A stretch of 64,000 nucleotides of DNA from Eurosta solidaginis (lineage: Eukaryota > Arthropoda > Insecta > Diptera > Tephritidae): the NCBI RefSeq assembly GCF_040869045.1, contig NC_090321.1:184359596-184423595 (forward strand), read 5' to 3'. The stretch's first letter is position 1. Every line of letters starts with the position of its first letter. Both the position numbers and the translations under genes were made by a program. The notes under the pieces were generated by a model. The model was not told the DNA's origin. It searched no databases and saw only the letters and a list, made by a program, of their open reading frames with translations. This document shows positions 46,227-59,269 of this stretch, piece by piece.

Positions 46227-47876
46227 CAGTAAAATTCCACATTACGGACAGTCCTTATAACCGGAAAGCTCCAATCACCGCTCAAATTTGTGACACACAG
46301 GTTTTTCATTCCTTTTTTCATACAAATATCATCCTAATAAACGGACACTCTAATAACCGGACGCGGACAAAGTATTTCAAACCATTTTCATAAAAAAATT
46401 TCTCATAAACGGACAAAATTCAAAAATATCACAAGCAACCTTGTAAAACGTAAAGTATAGTGAGCCCAAAAATTTAATGGTAGTAGGTACAGGTTTATTT
46501 TGCTTTGAAAGGTTCAATATTGGCAAAACACAAGCTACTGAAGTCGATAAAAATAAAGAAAAAAGTCTTTCTAAATAGAAATCTGGAGTTAATGTTCATC
46601 AAAAGCGAAGTTTTCTTAAAGAAGGCGGCTCTGAAAGAGACAAGGTGTTTTTTAGTTGGTTCGCTAAGGCTAGAAGTCAAAACATTCCGATTTCTGGTCC
46701 CATTTTGAAAGCAAGGGCAATGGAAATTGCAGGCAAAATGGTTGTACCTAAATTCAATGTTTCAGATGGATGGTTAAACAAATGGCGAATAAGGAATAAT
46801 GTTGCTTTCAAATGCGTATCTGGGGAAGCTGCAGATGTAAACCAGGATGGTGTCCAACAGTTTAGGACAAAACTTCCATCTCTGTTGACCAGTTGCAAGC
46901 CTCTAGACATTTACAACGCAGACGAAATTGGGCTTTTCTTTCGCGCCTTACCTGACAAAACCCTCGCTCTTAAATCCGAAAAATGCGTGGGCGGGAACCT
47001 ATCAAAGGAAAGACAACATAAAAATTATTTTCATGCCTCCAAATACAACAACAGTTAGCCAACCCCTTGATCAGGTTATAATCCAAAATTTTAAAACTTT
47101 GTATAGAACCTTAGTTTTAAAACACTTGCTATTTAAAATTGACAATACAAGTTCAGCCTCAGACCTCTCAAAATCGATTAATGTACTAGAAGCTGTGTAT
47201 TTCATCAAAGCACCTTGGGATAAAGTGGAAGCCACAGCCGTCCGAAATTGCTTCCGTAAAGCAGGATTTTTGCAAACTTATGAGGATTTTCCATATTTTG
47301 ATCCCGAAGATGACATTCCACTGGCAATATATGCCAGGCTTCAGGAAGGACTAGATTTGCCAAATGATTTGGAAGGTTTTCTCCAAATGTATCAAAATCA
47401 CTGAGGACAACAATAATGAAATTCAATTTGACCAAAACTATGATACCATGGAAATAAGTGATTCAAAAATGAATGATGAGGCTTTAAAATTTGTTTCGCG
47501 CTTGAAACAATTTGCAAAAAATTACTATGTAGCTTTCCAGCACATTTAAAATATCGAGTGACTTTGAAAATGAACATTTTAAATTAAAACAATCACTGTT
47601 TAAGCAATCAAGCATTACCCAATTTTTTCAATCAAACTAGTATTGATATGTAAAGACTTGTACAATGTATTTAATCGATATATGTATATGTATTTATATG
47701 TAATATTAAAGTATGCAAATATTCTTTACTTCCAAAAATTTCTGGAATAAACTATGCTCAATACAATATATATGTATGGTGTATATTTTGTGACTTCATC
47801 CCTTATAATCGGACATATCCCATAGCCGGACAAAAACACTGCGACGGTGAGTGTCCGGTTATAAGGAATTTCATTG
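46227..47876 (+). mobile_element. pogo/Tigger-type DNA transposon, defective
   Basis: Ends CAGTAAAATTCC and GGAATTTCATTG form the terminal inverted repeat, with TA duplicated outside (46225-46226, 47877-47878). Subterminal 'ccggacactc'-type phrases (CCTTATAACCGG, TAATAACCGGAC, GTCCGGTTATAAGG) recur at both ends. The transposase remnant lies at 46600-47550. Size 1650 bp, shorter than an autonomous Tigger because of an internal deletion. Confidence 0.85.
46600..47550 (+). pseudogene. pogo/Tigger transposase remnant
   Basis: One frame holds the CENP-B-type DNA-binding part (FFSWFAKARSQNIPISGPIL, KARAMEIAGKM, FNVSDGWLNKWRIRNNVAFK) and the first catalytic aspartate in IYNADEIGLFFRALPDKTLA. The coding sequence then jumps with a frame change to IIFMPPNTTTVSQPLDQVII, losing the second catalytic aspartate block. 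The C-terminus continues to DDIPLAIYARLQEGLD and beyond. A deletion of the core and a frameshift make it inactive. Confidence 0.85.
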
Positions 47877-47878
47877 TA

Positions 47879-48487
47879 TATCGAAATCATTTGTTTTTTA
47901 AATTTTTACAAGAAACCAAAATTTTTAAAAAAGTCATAACTCAATTTCTTTTTTTTCAAGAAAACTATACAAAGCCATTTGTCTTAAGTCCACGTCATTG
48001 GGCCCCACTGCACTCAGGCATTTGCATACTTTATTGCTACATGCAATGTTTCTGTTTAGTTTTTTTTTTTTTTTTTTTTGCCCTACTTATTTTGTGATTT
48101 AATCTTTTAATTTCACTTTCCTTCTCAACGACTTTACCATTTCCGCTAAGAAAAAACAAGAGTAAGTTCGTGTGCTGTTGTTGTTGTTATGTGGTAAAAC
48201 TTTTTTAGTTTTCTGCGGGTATCTGCTTTAAAGGTACTTTCTGTTTGAAATGAAGGGTGAAAAATTTAGTGTAACAGTACCACGCTGCAGCAAATGTAAC
48301 CACGGCGATCTTAATAAATTGTGGTGTTAGCGGCAGTGAAATGAAAACTTATAAGAACAGAAGCATGAAACTCGTACCTGCGTGCTTTTTATTTTTTTTC
48401 TCTCTTGTTTTCAGAATTCCTATGAATCTTTTCGAGACTTTAATCCGTTTTTTTGCTATATTATTTGTAAGAACCTTGAACAAAACA
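47879..48487. other. Intron 2 spacer
   Basis: Poly-T runs only; no feature supported. Confidence 0.4.
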
Positions 48488-48853
48488 GGCCGCCGTGGTG
48501 TGGTGGTAGCTTGCTCTGCCTACCACACCGAAGATCCAGAGGACACGACCAGGGCAAAGCAAAATCAAAATTCTAGAAACAAGTTTTTTCAGTTAGAAGA
48601 AAATTTTTCTAAACGGGGTCGCCCCTCTGCAGATATTTGGCAATTACTCCGGGTGTATTTTTGCCACGAAAACCTTCTCAGTGAAAACTCATCTGACTTG
48701 CAGTTGCACTCCGGGTGTATTTTTTCGGAGTCGGCATAAAACATGTTGATCCCGCCCCGCCAATTTGTAGGAAAAATTACAAGGAGCGCAACGCAAATTG
48801 GAAGAGAAGCTCGGCTTAAAATTTCTTCGGAGGTTATCGCGCCTTACATTTAT
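48488..48853 (+). mobile_element. tRNA-derived SINE, near full length
   Basis: The head GGCCGCCGTGGTGTGGTGGT has an A box; the B-box region after CTACCACACCGAAGATCC is diverged. The body has GCAAAGCAAAATCAAAATTC, GCATAAAACATGTTGATCCC, GGAAGAGAAGCTCGGC and TTCGGAGGTTATCGCGCC, and the tail CCTTACATTT. It is the plus-strand reference for the copies at 11106, 11871 and 34803. Confidence 0.85.
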
Positions 48854-50114
48854 TTTTAATTTTTTAATAAAAAACAAAAAATTCGATAACTTAAAATGTA
48901 CGAAAAAAAGGTACACGACAAAAGTCACGTTGTTTAAATTTTTCCCAAATTGTTAAATAAATTATAAATTAAAAATTGCTTCAAATATATGTGTTCAGAC
49001 ATTTAAAAGCAATTAGGGCAACCCCCGCTTAATTCATAAAAATAGACGACATCGGTTAATTCTTTGTATTTCTATAAATAGAACAAAAGCAAAAACAATA
49101 CGAGTTTCACTGAAACCGCTAACAAAAAAGCATAACTTTTACACATGATTACATACAAAGTGTGTACTGTGCAAAAAGAATAAAATACGAGTATGCAAGG
49201 AAGGCAATTGGGATAAGGTTTACAACAACTAAAGCATGTCGTGGCTGACTACGTTTGTACACTTCAACCATCGTAGGAGTGCGAGCTCAAATCCCACTAC
49301 CGAGAGAAAAGAGATTTACAAGGTATAATCGAAAGAGCTGTCGCCTTGTCCATCCTGATGTCACGTTGTTTAAATTTTTCCCAAATCGTACGTCAAATGT
49401 CTGTTGTTCATGGTGGACTTTTGGCCAAGAATTAGAATAGATCAATTTTCTAATATTCCTAGAAGTTCTTCTTAAAACTTTGCTAAATTAACGAAGGATT
49501 TTGAAATTTCTTCGTTTTAAAAGTATACTAAATGCTAAAATCTTGTCATTTATCTGGCGTGTAAATTTACATCTGAAAAAACTAATCTTAGAATATTATC
49601 GAAAACTTGCAGGCACGTAGGCATAAATTACTGAAAAGTTTACGCTATCCAAAGGTATGAAAATATTTAGAAAACTTTCACAATTTCCAAAAGCAAAAAT
49701 ATTTACGGAAAACTGCCGCTATACAAAGCAAATTAAATTTAAAAGATTAAATCAAGTTTAGCTTTTTTTCAATAATCTTACGATGCGATGTTCGATGTTA
49801 ATTGAAACTTTCAAAAAAAAAAAAAGAATAGAATTTCTACTATTTTTTATGACGGCAGAAATCACCCGACTACTAATGTTGATAATCTGCCTTTTACATA
49901 AATTTTGTAACAATTCTATTTTTTACCAAAGCCTAATGGCTAAAGGTGCACATTAACTTGAGCATGGTTTTTAGTTTTTTTTAAACTATATATATTTATT
50001 TCTTTACTGACTCAAAAATCTTGGTTTTAAACAGTCTTATTGATCTTCAGCCTGTGTAGTGATGTTTACGTATTTTGTAACTGAAAATAAGTAACGTCCG
50101 GCAATGCAATAAAG
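48854..50114. other. Intron 2 spacer
   Basis: No exon or named repeat recognised. Confidence 0.4.
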
Positions 50115-50430
50115 AGAAAAAACTCCTTAGATCGGGCGTGGATCGATATATTTCAAAAAATCGTTTTCTTGGTCCGATTTGGCTCATATTTGTAGCACAT
50201 AGTACATATAGAAATAAAAAGCAACCTATAAAAAAATTCACCGCTATGTGGCGCAATGATCGATATATCCACAAACATCGTAAGAGTTTTTGGCAGTATT
50301 ATGTATTGAGGAGTTAGGTTGTAACAAATTTTCAGGAAATAGTCCCTGTAATAATTAGGCATTAAATGAACTAAATAGAATGAGAAATAATAGGCAATTA
50401 AATAAAAAATAAAAAACTTGAACATGAAAA
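50115..50430 (+). repeat. Dispersed repeat, copy 2
   Basis: Diverged partner of 44010-44355 (TGGTCCGATTTGGCTCATAT, ATTATGTATTGAGGAGTTAG, AATGAGAAATAATAGGCAAT). Confidence 0.75.
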
Positions 50431-50615
50431 AGTTGTGATTGTAAAGTTTGGGATTCGTGCTATTAGCGAGCTTTGGGCATTATTAGTCGTGGTGCTTTCG
50501 TTTAGCTATATTTTATTGAAATAATTTATTAAAAATAAACGATTGTGAGCACACAAAGAAATCTACTTGTACTATGGCCCTATTGTGAATATTTGGTTAG
50601 AACTAACACTTCATT

Positions 50616-50760
50616 ACCGGCAGTTGCTAATATTCGCAAGATGGCAGCGCAAGCGCAAGTAAGTTTACAAATGTTTGATTGATAACCGGAAGTTGCCAAC
50701 ATTCGCCAGACGGCAGCACAATCGCATGTAAATTTATAGATGTTTGATTGATAGAACAGC
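50616..50760 (+). repeat. 69-bp tandem duplication, diverged
   Basis: ACCGGCAGTTGCTAATATTC at 50616 is repeated as ACCGGAAGTTGCCAACATTC at 50685; both run into ATGTTTGATTGATA. Confidence 0.75.
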
Positions 50761-52195
50761 TGATTTCTGTTAATATTTGATATGAGACTTTTATATTTGT
50801 TGCGCAAGACGCGCACGGGTCCGGCTCGTTATTACTTAATGTAAGTATTGTTTTGAATAAAAACGTTTCCATAAAAAACTTTTTTTTATTTATTTGATTT
50901 GAGGTATGAACCAGGTACTTTTTCAGAACCGGGTAGTTTTCTATCCTTGCCATCCCGATCATTATTCTGGCGTTGCAAAGGATAAAAGGATAGGTAAAAA
51001 ACATGCATTAGGTTTGATGTCTTCATGCCCAAGGTATTTTAGCATCGATTTAGAAGGCTTGGCCTTTTCAATGACTTCTTAAATCTGCAGAAGTAACGGT
51101 CAGGTGTTAAGTGCTCGCATTTGTCTTTATGTGCACGTTGATTTGTACAACATCTTGCGTTGCTAACTGAAGTATGCATTGCAAATTGCCGGCAGAAAGC
51201 GTTTACACATTTCATCGAGTCCGAAAGACAATGTTCTTGTCAATGAACTATGCAAAAACTGACTAATATGAATAGCCCGACAAAACTCTAGCCAATGAAC
51301 TAGAATGTTTTCTGACTACTTTAGTTTTTAACTGCAAGATCATTACGCGAGGCCGAAAAATTAAGGCTATTCACAAAACGGCCTGAATAGCGAAGTTCTT
51401 AAGGGCAACACAATGATTCTAATTGAAAACTGAGGCGTTCAGTGTAAAAGTAAAAATAAATTAAAAATAAACAAAGGGCAGATAATGAGTTTTTGCAAAA
51501 ATGGCAACTAGCCAGTTTGAAGTTTCAGAAATCTTACTCCCAAGCAGCAAATTAGTGATTTAGTTATATATGTAGTTTCACCTTAGTAAATGTTCCAACT
51601 TTCAGTTTTTGTTTCTTGAACTTCTGTGGCAGTTAAAACTAAAAAAATTCAACTTTCTTCTTTGACATGACCATTCGCTTACTTACATACATATATATTT
51701 TATGTTAACCTCTTTCACTTTCAACATTAATAAAGTTTTAGTGCCGCTAACTAAAGTGTCGAAAGATTTCAACTCGGCCACAAAGTCCGTTGTGGTTAAA
51801 CTGACAAATGTTAATGAAAATTGTATTTCCGGTAATTAATTGCACCTTTATATTTTACTCATATTTGTTTTACATACAAGTGAAATTATGCAATAGAAAT
51901 AGGCGCACAAACAAATAATTAAAGAAATTAAAACACAAAAACAACTATTATGATATGAGAAAATGCAAATGGGAAACCCAAGATTTTGTACCAAAAATTA
52001 TCACAAAAGCTACACGAAAACTTGATGTATTTCTGGTTATGTCGTTACATCACCATAAGCTTTCATCTGTGAAATAAGTGTGCATGTGCGTGAGCAGGGA
52101 GCGGCAAGTGTTAATTTGGGATTAAGTGTTTAAATAGTAGATACAATGTGCACATCGGAGAGACGAACATGAGCATTTTTGTAGAGATTCAACAA
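50761..52195. other. Intron 2 spacer
   Basis: No feature supported. Confidence 0.4.
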
Positions 52196-52240
52196 AAAGC
52201 AAGTAAGAAAGTCTAAGTTCGGTTGTAACCGAACATTTTG
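52196..52240 (-). mobile_element. Family-1 3'-end fragment
   Basis: Contains only the terminus of family 1 on the minus strand: a perfect hairpin (GTTCGGTTGTAACCGAAC) and the inverse of TTACTTG next to AGTAAGAAAGTCTAAGTTC. Confidence 0.65.
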
Positions 52241-52429
52241 TTGTAACGAAGCTTTTCCGTCCCGGCGCTTCTTCAATAAGTGCTAGGGGTATACTCGCCG
52301 TGTCCAAGGTTCGCTTACAATATATTTGTAAATTTGGGACACCGTGCAAATCGTTTTCATATAAATTCACTTTATTTCTCTAATTCTATATATGTATGTA
52401 CACTATAATTAAAATGAAAAATTTTACGT

Positions 52430-53700
52430 AATCAAAAGAAGAAATATTTGTTGTTTTCATTTCACTGTATGCTTGCTCTATACTGCGTGGTGGGCCAACG
52501 GTACTCGTGTCCCGTTATGACGCCTCGATGGTCGTTGCTTGTGTGTGTGTAAATGTGTTTTGTGACGCCCTGCGCCCGCGTGCGTGTCCCGTTAGGAACG
52601 TCCCGTTAGGACGGTCGTTGCCTGAGTGCGTGTAAAACGTGTTTCGGTGACGCCTTGCGTTGGTGTGTATGTACGCAACCCTAGTGTGGTTGACGTCGTG
52701 TATTTGCGTGACTCTGCTGCGGTCACCGTAGTATGTGTGCGTAGTGCTGTTGTGGCTAGCGTGGTGCGGTGACCAACGTAATGTGCTTGCGTAGCGCTGT
52801 TGTGGCCCGCGTCGTATGTTGGCGCCTGCGGTCAGCGTAGTGGGTTGGCGCAATGCTGTTGCCAACGTCGTATGTTTGCGTAGTGATGTGGTCCACGTAA
52901 TATGTTAGCGTGGTGCGGTCGCGGTCAGCGTAGTGGCTGGCGTAATGCTGTGGCCGACGTAGTGTGTGTGCGATTGTGGCCGGGGTAGTAGATTGGCGTA
53001 ATGCTATGGCCAACGTAGTATGTTTGCGATTGTGACCAGCGTGGTAGTTTGGCTTGCGAATGTCACCTGCTCGCGGGTGCGCGTTACTGTGGTAGTGCCG
53101 TTGCTGGCGAAGTCTCAAGCGGTGTTTGGTGGTATAACCAACACATTCACCACTTGAGGCCACGACTCACTCCTGTGAAGCGACCTGCCCGCATGGTAGA
53201 ACCGAAAACTTCAAGGGACGCTCCATAAGTAGCTCTGGTCACGACCACAGTTCCGTTCTTCGGCACGAGGGTAACTCTGGTACAGTTAACGTAGTAGGTT
53301 TGCGTAACTTTGCTGTGTCAATGCAGTATATTATCGGGGCGCTGTCGTGGTCAGCGTAGTAGATCGGCGCAGTACTAAAGCCAACGTAGTGTATTAGCTA
53401 TGGTGCTGTTGCGGCCAGCGTAGTAGATTGGCGTAATGGTACGGTGCGCTGTTTGTGGCGCTGTTACTGTCGGGTCAGGCGGGCGGACGCTGCCTGTTCG
53501 CGGGTGCGCGTTACTGTGGTAGTTCCGTTGCTGGCGAAGTCTCAAGCGGTGTTTGGTGGTATAACCGACACATTGACCACTTGAGGCCACGACTTATTCC
53601 TGTGAAACGACCTGTCCGCATGGTAGATCCGACAACTTCAAGGGACGCTACACAAGTAGCTCTGGTCACGGCCACAGCTCCGTGCTAACTAACTTCTGTC
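52430..53700. repeat. GC-rich minisatellite zone with a 205-bp duplication
   Basis: Much richer in G and C than its surroundings. It is built from degenerate units of TGGCGTAATGCTGT-GGCCAACGTAGTRTG type. About 205 bp starting at 53066 (CTCGCGGGTGCGCGTTACTG ... CAAGCGGTGTTTGGTGGTAT) is repeated at 53493, an offset of 427 bp. The long minus-strand frames here (His/Thr/Arg-rich) follow from the repeat composition and are not considered genes. Confidence 0.7.
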
Positions 53701-54127
53701 CTGCTGTTTTGCTCCTTTTATTGCTTTGTTTGGTATTGTTGGCTCGAATAGTTGCGTTGCCATGGTTGCTGTTCGATGTTGCGAACGCTCGTTGCGTTGC
53801 TGAGATTTGTTAGTTTGTTTTGTTGGCATTAAAGTGTTGTGCTTGCCCGTTGTGTTGCTGAGACTTGTTGGTTGGTTTGCTGCTATAGCCTTTTGTGACT
53901 GGCTGTTGTGTCAATGCTGTATTGAACTTGTTGGTTGGTCTATTGCTATAGCCTTTTGTGACTGGCTGGTGTGTTAGTGTTGTATCGAATATGATGTATG
54001 CTGTATTTAACTTGTTGGTTGGTATGTTGCTATAGCCTTTTGTGACTGGCTGTTGTGTTAGTGCTGTATCGAGTATGATGTGGTGTCGTTTTGCGTGTGC
54101 CAAATTAATGGTGTTATATTTGGTCCT
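53701..54127. repeat. TG-rich tandem repeats
   Basis: CTATAGCCTTTTGTGACTGG recurs near 53883, 53947 and 54030, with CTTGTTGGTTGGT between. Two to four units with uneven spacing. The minus-strand QPVTKGYSN repeat frame is a by-product. Confidence 0.7.
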
Positions 54128-55684
54128 CACAACATACTCAGCTGAGAGCTTTGGAGACAAAAAAGGAAAATCACCACGTAGGAAAATGAACCTAGAGTAA
54201 CCCTGGAATGTGTGTATATGACATGGGTATCAAATGGAAGGTATTAGATATTATTTTAGAAGGCAGTGGGCCATAGTTCTATAGGTGGACGCCTTTTCGA
54301 GATCTCGCCATAAAGGTGGAACAGGGGTGACTCTAGAATGTGTTTGAAATATATGGGTATCAAATGAAATGACGGTTTTAAATGGGAGTGGCCCTTAGTT
54401 GTATATGTGAAGGCGTTTTCTAGATATCGACCAAAATATGGACCAGGGTGACACAGAACATCATCTGTCGGGTACCCCTAATTTATTTATATATGCAATA
54501 CCACGAACAGTATTCCCGCCAAGATTCCAAGGGCTTTAGATTTCGCCCTGAAGAGCTTTTTCATTTTCTTCTACTTAATATGGTAGGTGTCACACCTATT
54601 CTACAAAGTTTTTTCTAAAGTTATATTTTGCGTCAATAATCCAATCCAATTACCATGTTTCATGCCTTTTTTCGTATTTGGTATGGAATTATGGCATTAT
54701 TTTAATTTTTCGAAATTTTCGATATCGAAAAAGTTGGCGTGGTCATAATCGGATTTCGCCCATTTTTAATACGAAAATAAAGTGAGTTCCGATAAGTACG
54801 TGAACTAAGTTTAGTAACGATATATCGATTTTTTGTTAAGTTATCGTGTTAACGGCCGAGCGCAAGGACAGACGGCAGACTGTGTATAACAACTGGGCGT
54901 GGCTTCAACCGATTACGCCCATTTTCACAGAAAACAGTTTTCGCCATAGAAGCTATGCCATTACCAAATTTCACAAAGATTGGTAAATTTTTGTTCGACT
55001 TATGGCATTAAAAGTATTCTAGACAAATTAAATGAAAAAGGGCGGAGCCACGCCCTTTTTGAAATTTTTTTTGTATTTTTGTATTTTGTAGCACCATATC
55101 ATTACTGGAGTTGAATTTTGACATAATTTACTTATATACTGTAAAGATATTACATTTTTCGTTAAAATTTTACTTTTAAAACTATTTTTTTTTAGCCAAA
55201 CTACAGCTTACAAAACTTTTAAGTAACCTACTTTCAAAAGTGGGCGGCGCCATGCCCATTATCCAAGATTTTACTAGTTTTCTATTCTGCGTCATAAAGT
55301 TAACGCACCTTCCAAGTTTCATCGCTTTATCCGTCTTTGGTACTGAATTATCGCACTTTTTCGGTTTTTCGAAATTTTCGATATCGAAAAAGTGGACGTG
55401 GTTGTGGTCCGATTTCGTGGTTCGTCATTTTAAATAGCAATCTGAGATGAGCACCCAGGAACCTACATACCAAATTTCATCAAGATACCTCAAAATTTAC
55501 TCAAGTTATCGTGTTTACAGACGGACGGACAGACGGACATGGCTAAATTAATTTCTTTTTTCGCCCAGATCATTTTGTTAAATATAAGTCTATATCTATC
55601 TCGATCAGTTTATGCCTTTACAGGGTACCGTTATGCGAACAGAATTAATATACTCTGTGAGTTCAGCTCAGCTGAGTATAAAAA
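54128..55684 (-). mobile_element. Family-1 interspersed element, copy C
   Basis: Minus-strand copy. The 5' end at 55684 reads TATACTCAGCTGAGCTGAAC on the minus strand. It has the GTCC run near 55520-55530, the same body as copies A and B, and about two 130-bp units at 54180-54470. It ends at CTCAGCTGAGTATG; the hairpin end is missing or replaced here. Confidence 0.8.
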
Positions 55685-56549
55685 AACAAGACAAAAACGG
55701 ACTTTCGTCGGCTGGGCTTGGACGTGCCGCACTTTTAGTTTACTGCGCATCATGTCATTGATATTTTAGTGATTTACCACAGTGACTTCACCATAGCGTC
55801 TGGCACAAGGAAAATGCTACTCTGCAAGCAGCCGACAACGACATTCCCTCGACTTGAAAGCATTTTATTCCCCGTAACTCGGTTGAGCGGAGGAGGAAAT
55901 GGGGTCATTATAACTCCTTCTCTACCCCTGGCTAAAACTCGGTTTGTATGAACATAGCGGGTTGGGGACACTGTGCCGCTTGGACTCATTTCGCTCAGCC
56001 TGCGTATTTCGCTTAACCCACAATATAAACACGTGAAACTGTAACCTATTTGTCAGTCAGAGATCGTGAGACAGACTATTGGATGTCGTTATAATAGGGT
56101 CACTTATAAGATTGGCGAACGCCCTCTCTCAGTTTTTGATGAGGTTATGCTCAATGAAACTGTCTGTGCCGTGAGAGTTGGTATTTTCCCTAAGCAGTTT
56201 AAATTTTCTTTTTTGGTTGCGTCTTCCTGTCTAGGCCAGTACCTTTAAAGCAGAAGCACTGGGTATGGGTATCGTGAGAAATTTGGGTTTGGGATAGGAG
56301 GCTTGCTTTTTCGCAAATTAGAATCAAAATTAAAATTCCGATACAAATTCAAATTAAAACTAAAATTTAAATTTTATTTATTTAATTATTAAAGGAACAA
56401 TATCAACAAAATTACTAATATACAGACAAAAAGGAGCACTAGCTGCCACGGCTTTCGGCTCGCTCTCTAATAAAATATGGTTTAATAACCTAAATTTAAA
56501 TTAAAAGAGATATTATAGCCTTAAATAATATTGCAATATATACTAATAA
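55685..56549. other. Intron 2 spacer
   Basis: Unique-looking. No feature supported. Confidence 0.4.
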
Positions 56550-57535
56550 CACTGGGCCACGAATTTCAACTTTTTCTCTTTACCAGAAACGGCGTTATGA
56601 AATTCGTATGTAAAATCACCCCCTGATTTCGAAAATTGAGTTCGTTTTTGATTCTATGGTACCGTTTTTGAGATATTTGCAATTTACCGTTATTCGAAAA
56701 AACCAAAAAGATGGCTCCCTTTAACTTATATAGCTCACGAACGGGTCAAGAAATTGCAAAAAGAATCGGAAAGACGATAAAATTTGCTATAAATGCATCA
56801 TACATTGTTTTTTGCTCAACCAGATAGTTTTCGAGATATTAGCTTATCATTTCAGATTTTTGTTTTTTTTTTTTATGAAAAAATATGAAAAAAATTACTC
56901 TTTGCGAGGGCAGCATTCCAAAACCATAACTTTTTTTCCAGATATTTTTTCTTTACGTAAAGCTCTGTTTAATTAGAAAAAAGATATTCTATCATCGAAG
57001 AGAATCGATGGAAAACTAAGTAAGTTATAAGCGATCAAATAAAAATACTCAGGTTGCACAACTTCAATGTATGTATACATACATATATTAAAGGTATAAA
57101 GTGCAAATGGGATATTATTCGGATAAACGAATAACACCATAACAATGATAATACTTTTTCTTTAAGTAAATCAAATAGTACTTTTAATACTCGAATTGTT
57201 TTATAGTAGGAAGAGTGGTTGCATCGAAAAGAAGAGTGGTTGGGTTCGAAACCTGCTGTAGGCATGTAGTTATAAACATTAATTTCCGTCACTTATGGGT
57301 AAGTATGTAGGTAGATTTTCAAAATTATAAGACACAGAAAATTTTTAAAGCCTACATCTAAAGCAGGTAGTATTTTCTTTTCCCGGCTTCGTATAAAAAG
57401 GAACCTTTTTGTCTAGGTAAGATTTGATTTTTTTAATTTTATTCTTATTCCGAGTATAAATATGAGTTAATGCGCTGGAGATAGTTCAGTTCATAACTAA
57501 AATTTCAAAACCGTGGTTTATTAAAAAAAATAAAA

Positions 57536-59269
57536 TGTGTAAAATGGCGCGAGAATTTGTGTGTAATAACGATCCAGATATGTTCTGTTCCATGTGTGGC
57601 CAATATAATATCATAAGGCGACGACGAGTGTTCTCAGATCATATGAAAACTTTATACTCCAAGTAGTTTGGCATTGAGCCTAAAAATGCTGAAAAACCAT
57701 GGACACCGAACACTTTGTATACATCGTGTCGATTAGAATTGATTCAGTCGGAATCAGGACAACAAATAAAATTTGATACACCAATGATATGGAGAGAACC
57801 TTCTTGCCATTCAATAGAGTGTTATATTTGTCAAACAAAAGTACTTGGCGTTGGAAGATCAAGAAGAGTAACCTATGCCAGCGTACCTGCAGTGACATTA
57901 CCAGTACTACATTCAACGGCAGTTGCGGATCCAGTTCCATTGTCAACAGTAAATTCTGAGTGCGGGGAATCAAGTTGTACTGAATTTCGCATGGGAAATG
58001 AGAGAAACGTTCTGTCACAACCACAACTTAATGTTTGGATAAGAGATTTGGAACTATCGAAGGAAAAGGCCGATATCCACACTTCTCGTATGCAGCAATT
58101 TTAATTTGTGTCATACGATATTAAGGTGATATTGTAGAACTCGTCAAGAACCATTTTCCAAACACTATACAAAGAAAGAAGGTATGTGCTACTGCAACGA
58201 CATTCCTGGTTTATTCAAAGAGTTTGGTCAAACATATGATTCAAAAGAGTGGCGATTGTTCATAGACAGCAGTAAACTGAGTTTGAAGGCTGTATTATTG
58301 CAGTTTGGTAACAAAAAGCCTTCTATCCCGATCGCACATGCAGTAAATATAAAGGAAACCTACGAGGAAATGCAAAAACTACTCAAATTTATCAAATATG
58401 AAGAGCATGATTGGAAAATATCTTCTGATCTCAAAGTCGTTGCAATGCTATGCGGTCTACAGAGTGGCTACACCAAGCACTGCTGCTTCCTCTGCAAGTG
58501 GGACAGCCGAGCTCGCAAGGACCACTACGTCAGAAAGTATTGGCCGGAAAGAGTCGAGTTTACCGTTGGTGTGGATAACATCAAATACACCCCTCTTGTC
58601 AAGAAAGAGAAAATCATACTTCCACCCTTACACATCAAGCTCGGTGTCATTAAAAACTTTGTTAAGTCTTTGAACAAAGAAGGCGAAGCATTCGACAATT
58701 TGAAAACAATTTTTCCAGATATTTCTCAAGCCAAGATAAAGGAAGGTATTTTTGTTTGACCACAAATAAAAAATTTGATCAACAGTAATAAATTCAATGG
58801 ACTACTCTCATCAGTTGAGGCAGCAGCGTGGGAATCCTTTGAAAAGGTCCGTTGCTTCTTTTCTCGGTAGACACAAAAGCCCTAACTACGAGCAGATAGT
58901 GAACGACTTAATCAATAATTATGCGAATATGGGTAAATATTAAAGGCTTATTAAAATTAATTTCCCAAAATTCTATAACTTGTCTACCTAACTCATATTT
59001 TCCTTCCAGGCGTAAATATGTCTTTAAAAATTCATTGTCTGCACTCACATTTGAGCTTTTTTCCGGCAAATCTAGGCGACGAAAGTGACGAACATGGCGA
59101 AAGGTTTCATCAGCAAATGAAATTAATTGAGAATCGATATCAAGGATTCTGCGACGTCGCAATGATGGGTGATTACTGCTGGTTTGTCATAAGAGAAACC
59201 GATCCTAAACTGAATAAGCGTCAAAGTAGAACACATAATTATTTCGACTACGTAGTAAAATCAAATTAA
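57536..59269 (+). pseudogene. Transposase-like protein of the 3.4-kb transposon, interrupted
   Basis: The start ATG at 57536 opens an N-terminal zinc-finger-like part (NDPDMFCSMCGQYNI, then a TAG at 57664, then KPWTPNTLYTSCRLELIQ, PMIWREPSCH, ECYICQTKVLG). After a frame break near 58104-58184 comes the core: CYCNDIPGLFKEFG, EWRLFIDSSKLSLKAVLLQF, SSDLKVVAMLCGLQSGYTKH, CCFLCKWDSRA, ILPPLHIKLGVIKNFVKSLN and AKIKEGIFV (a stop follows at 58757). The last exon has MSLKIHCLHSHLSFFP, DEHGERFHQQMKLIENRYQG and YCWFVIR. The aspartates in FIDSS and SSDLK and the glutamate in DEHGE look like a D-D-E set. A 77-bp intron (58933-59009) separates the last two blocks. I recognise the family from insects and Hydra but know no accepted name. 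Confidence 0.75.
58933..59009 (+). other. 77-bp intron within the transposase-like gene
   Basis: Donor GTAAATATT after ATGG, acceptor TTTTCCTTCCAG before GCGTAAATATG. Joining the sides keeps the family reading frame (Y-A-N-M-G-V-N-M-S). The length is typical for fly introns. Confidence 0.75.

Noticed and set aside
52515..53590. Long minus-strand frames rich in His, Thr and Arg
   Set aside because: They arise from the GC-rich minisatellite, repeat with its period, and show no domain or codon signal.
53810..54160. Minus-strand frame with repeated QPVTKGYSN
   Set aside because: A translation of the TG-rich tandem repeat; no start context or partner exon.
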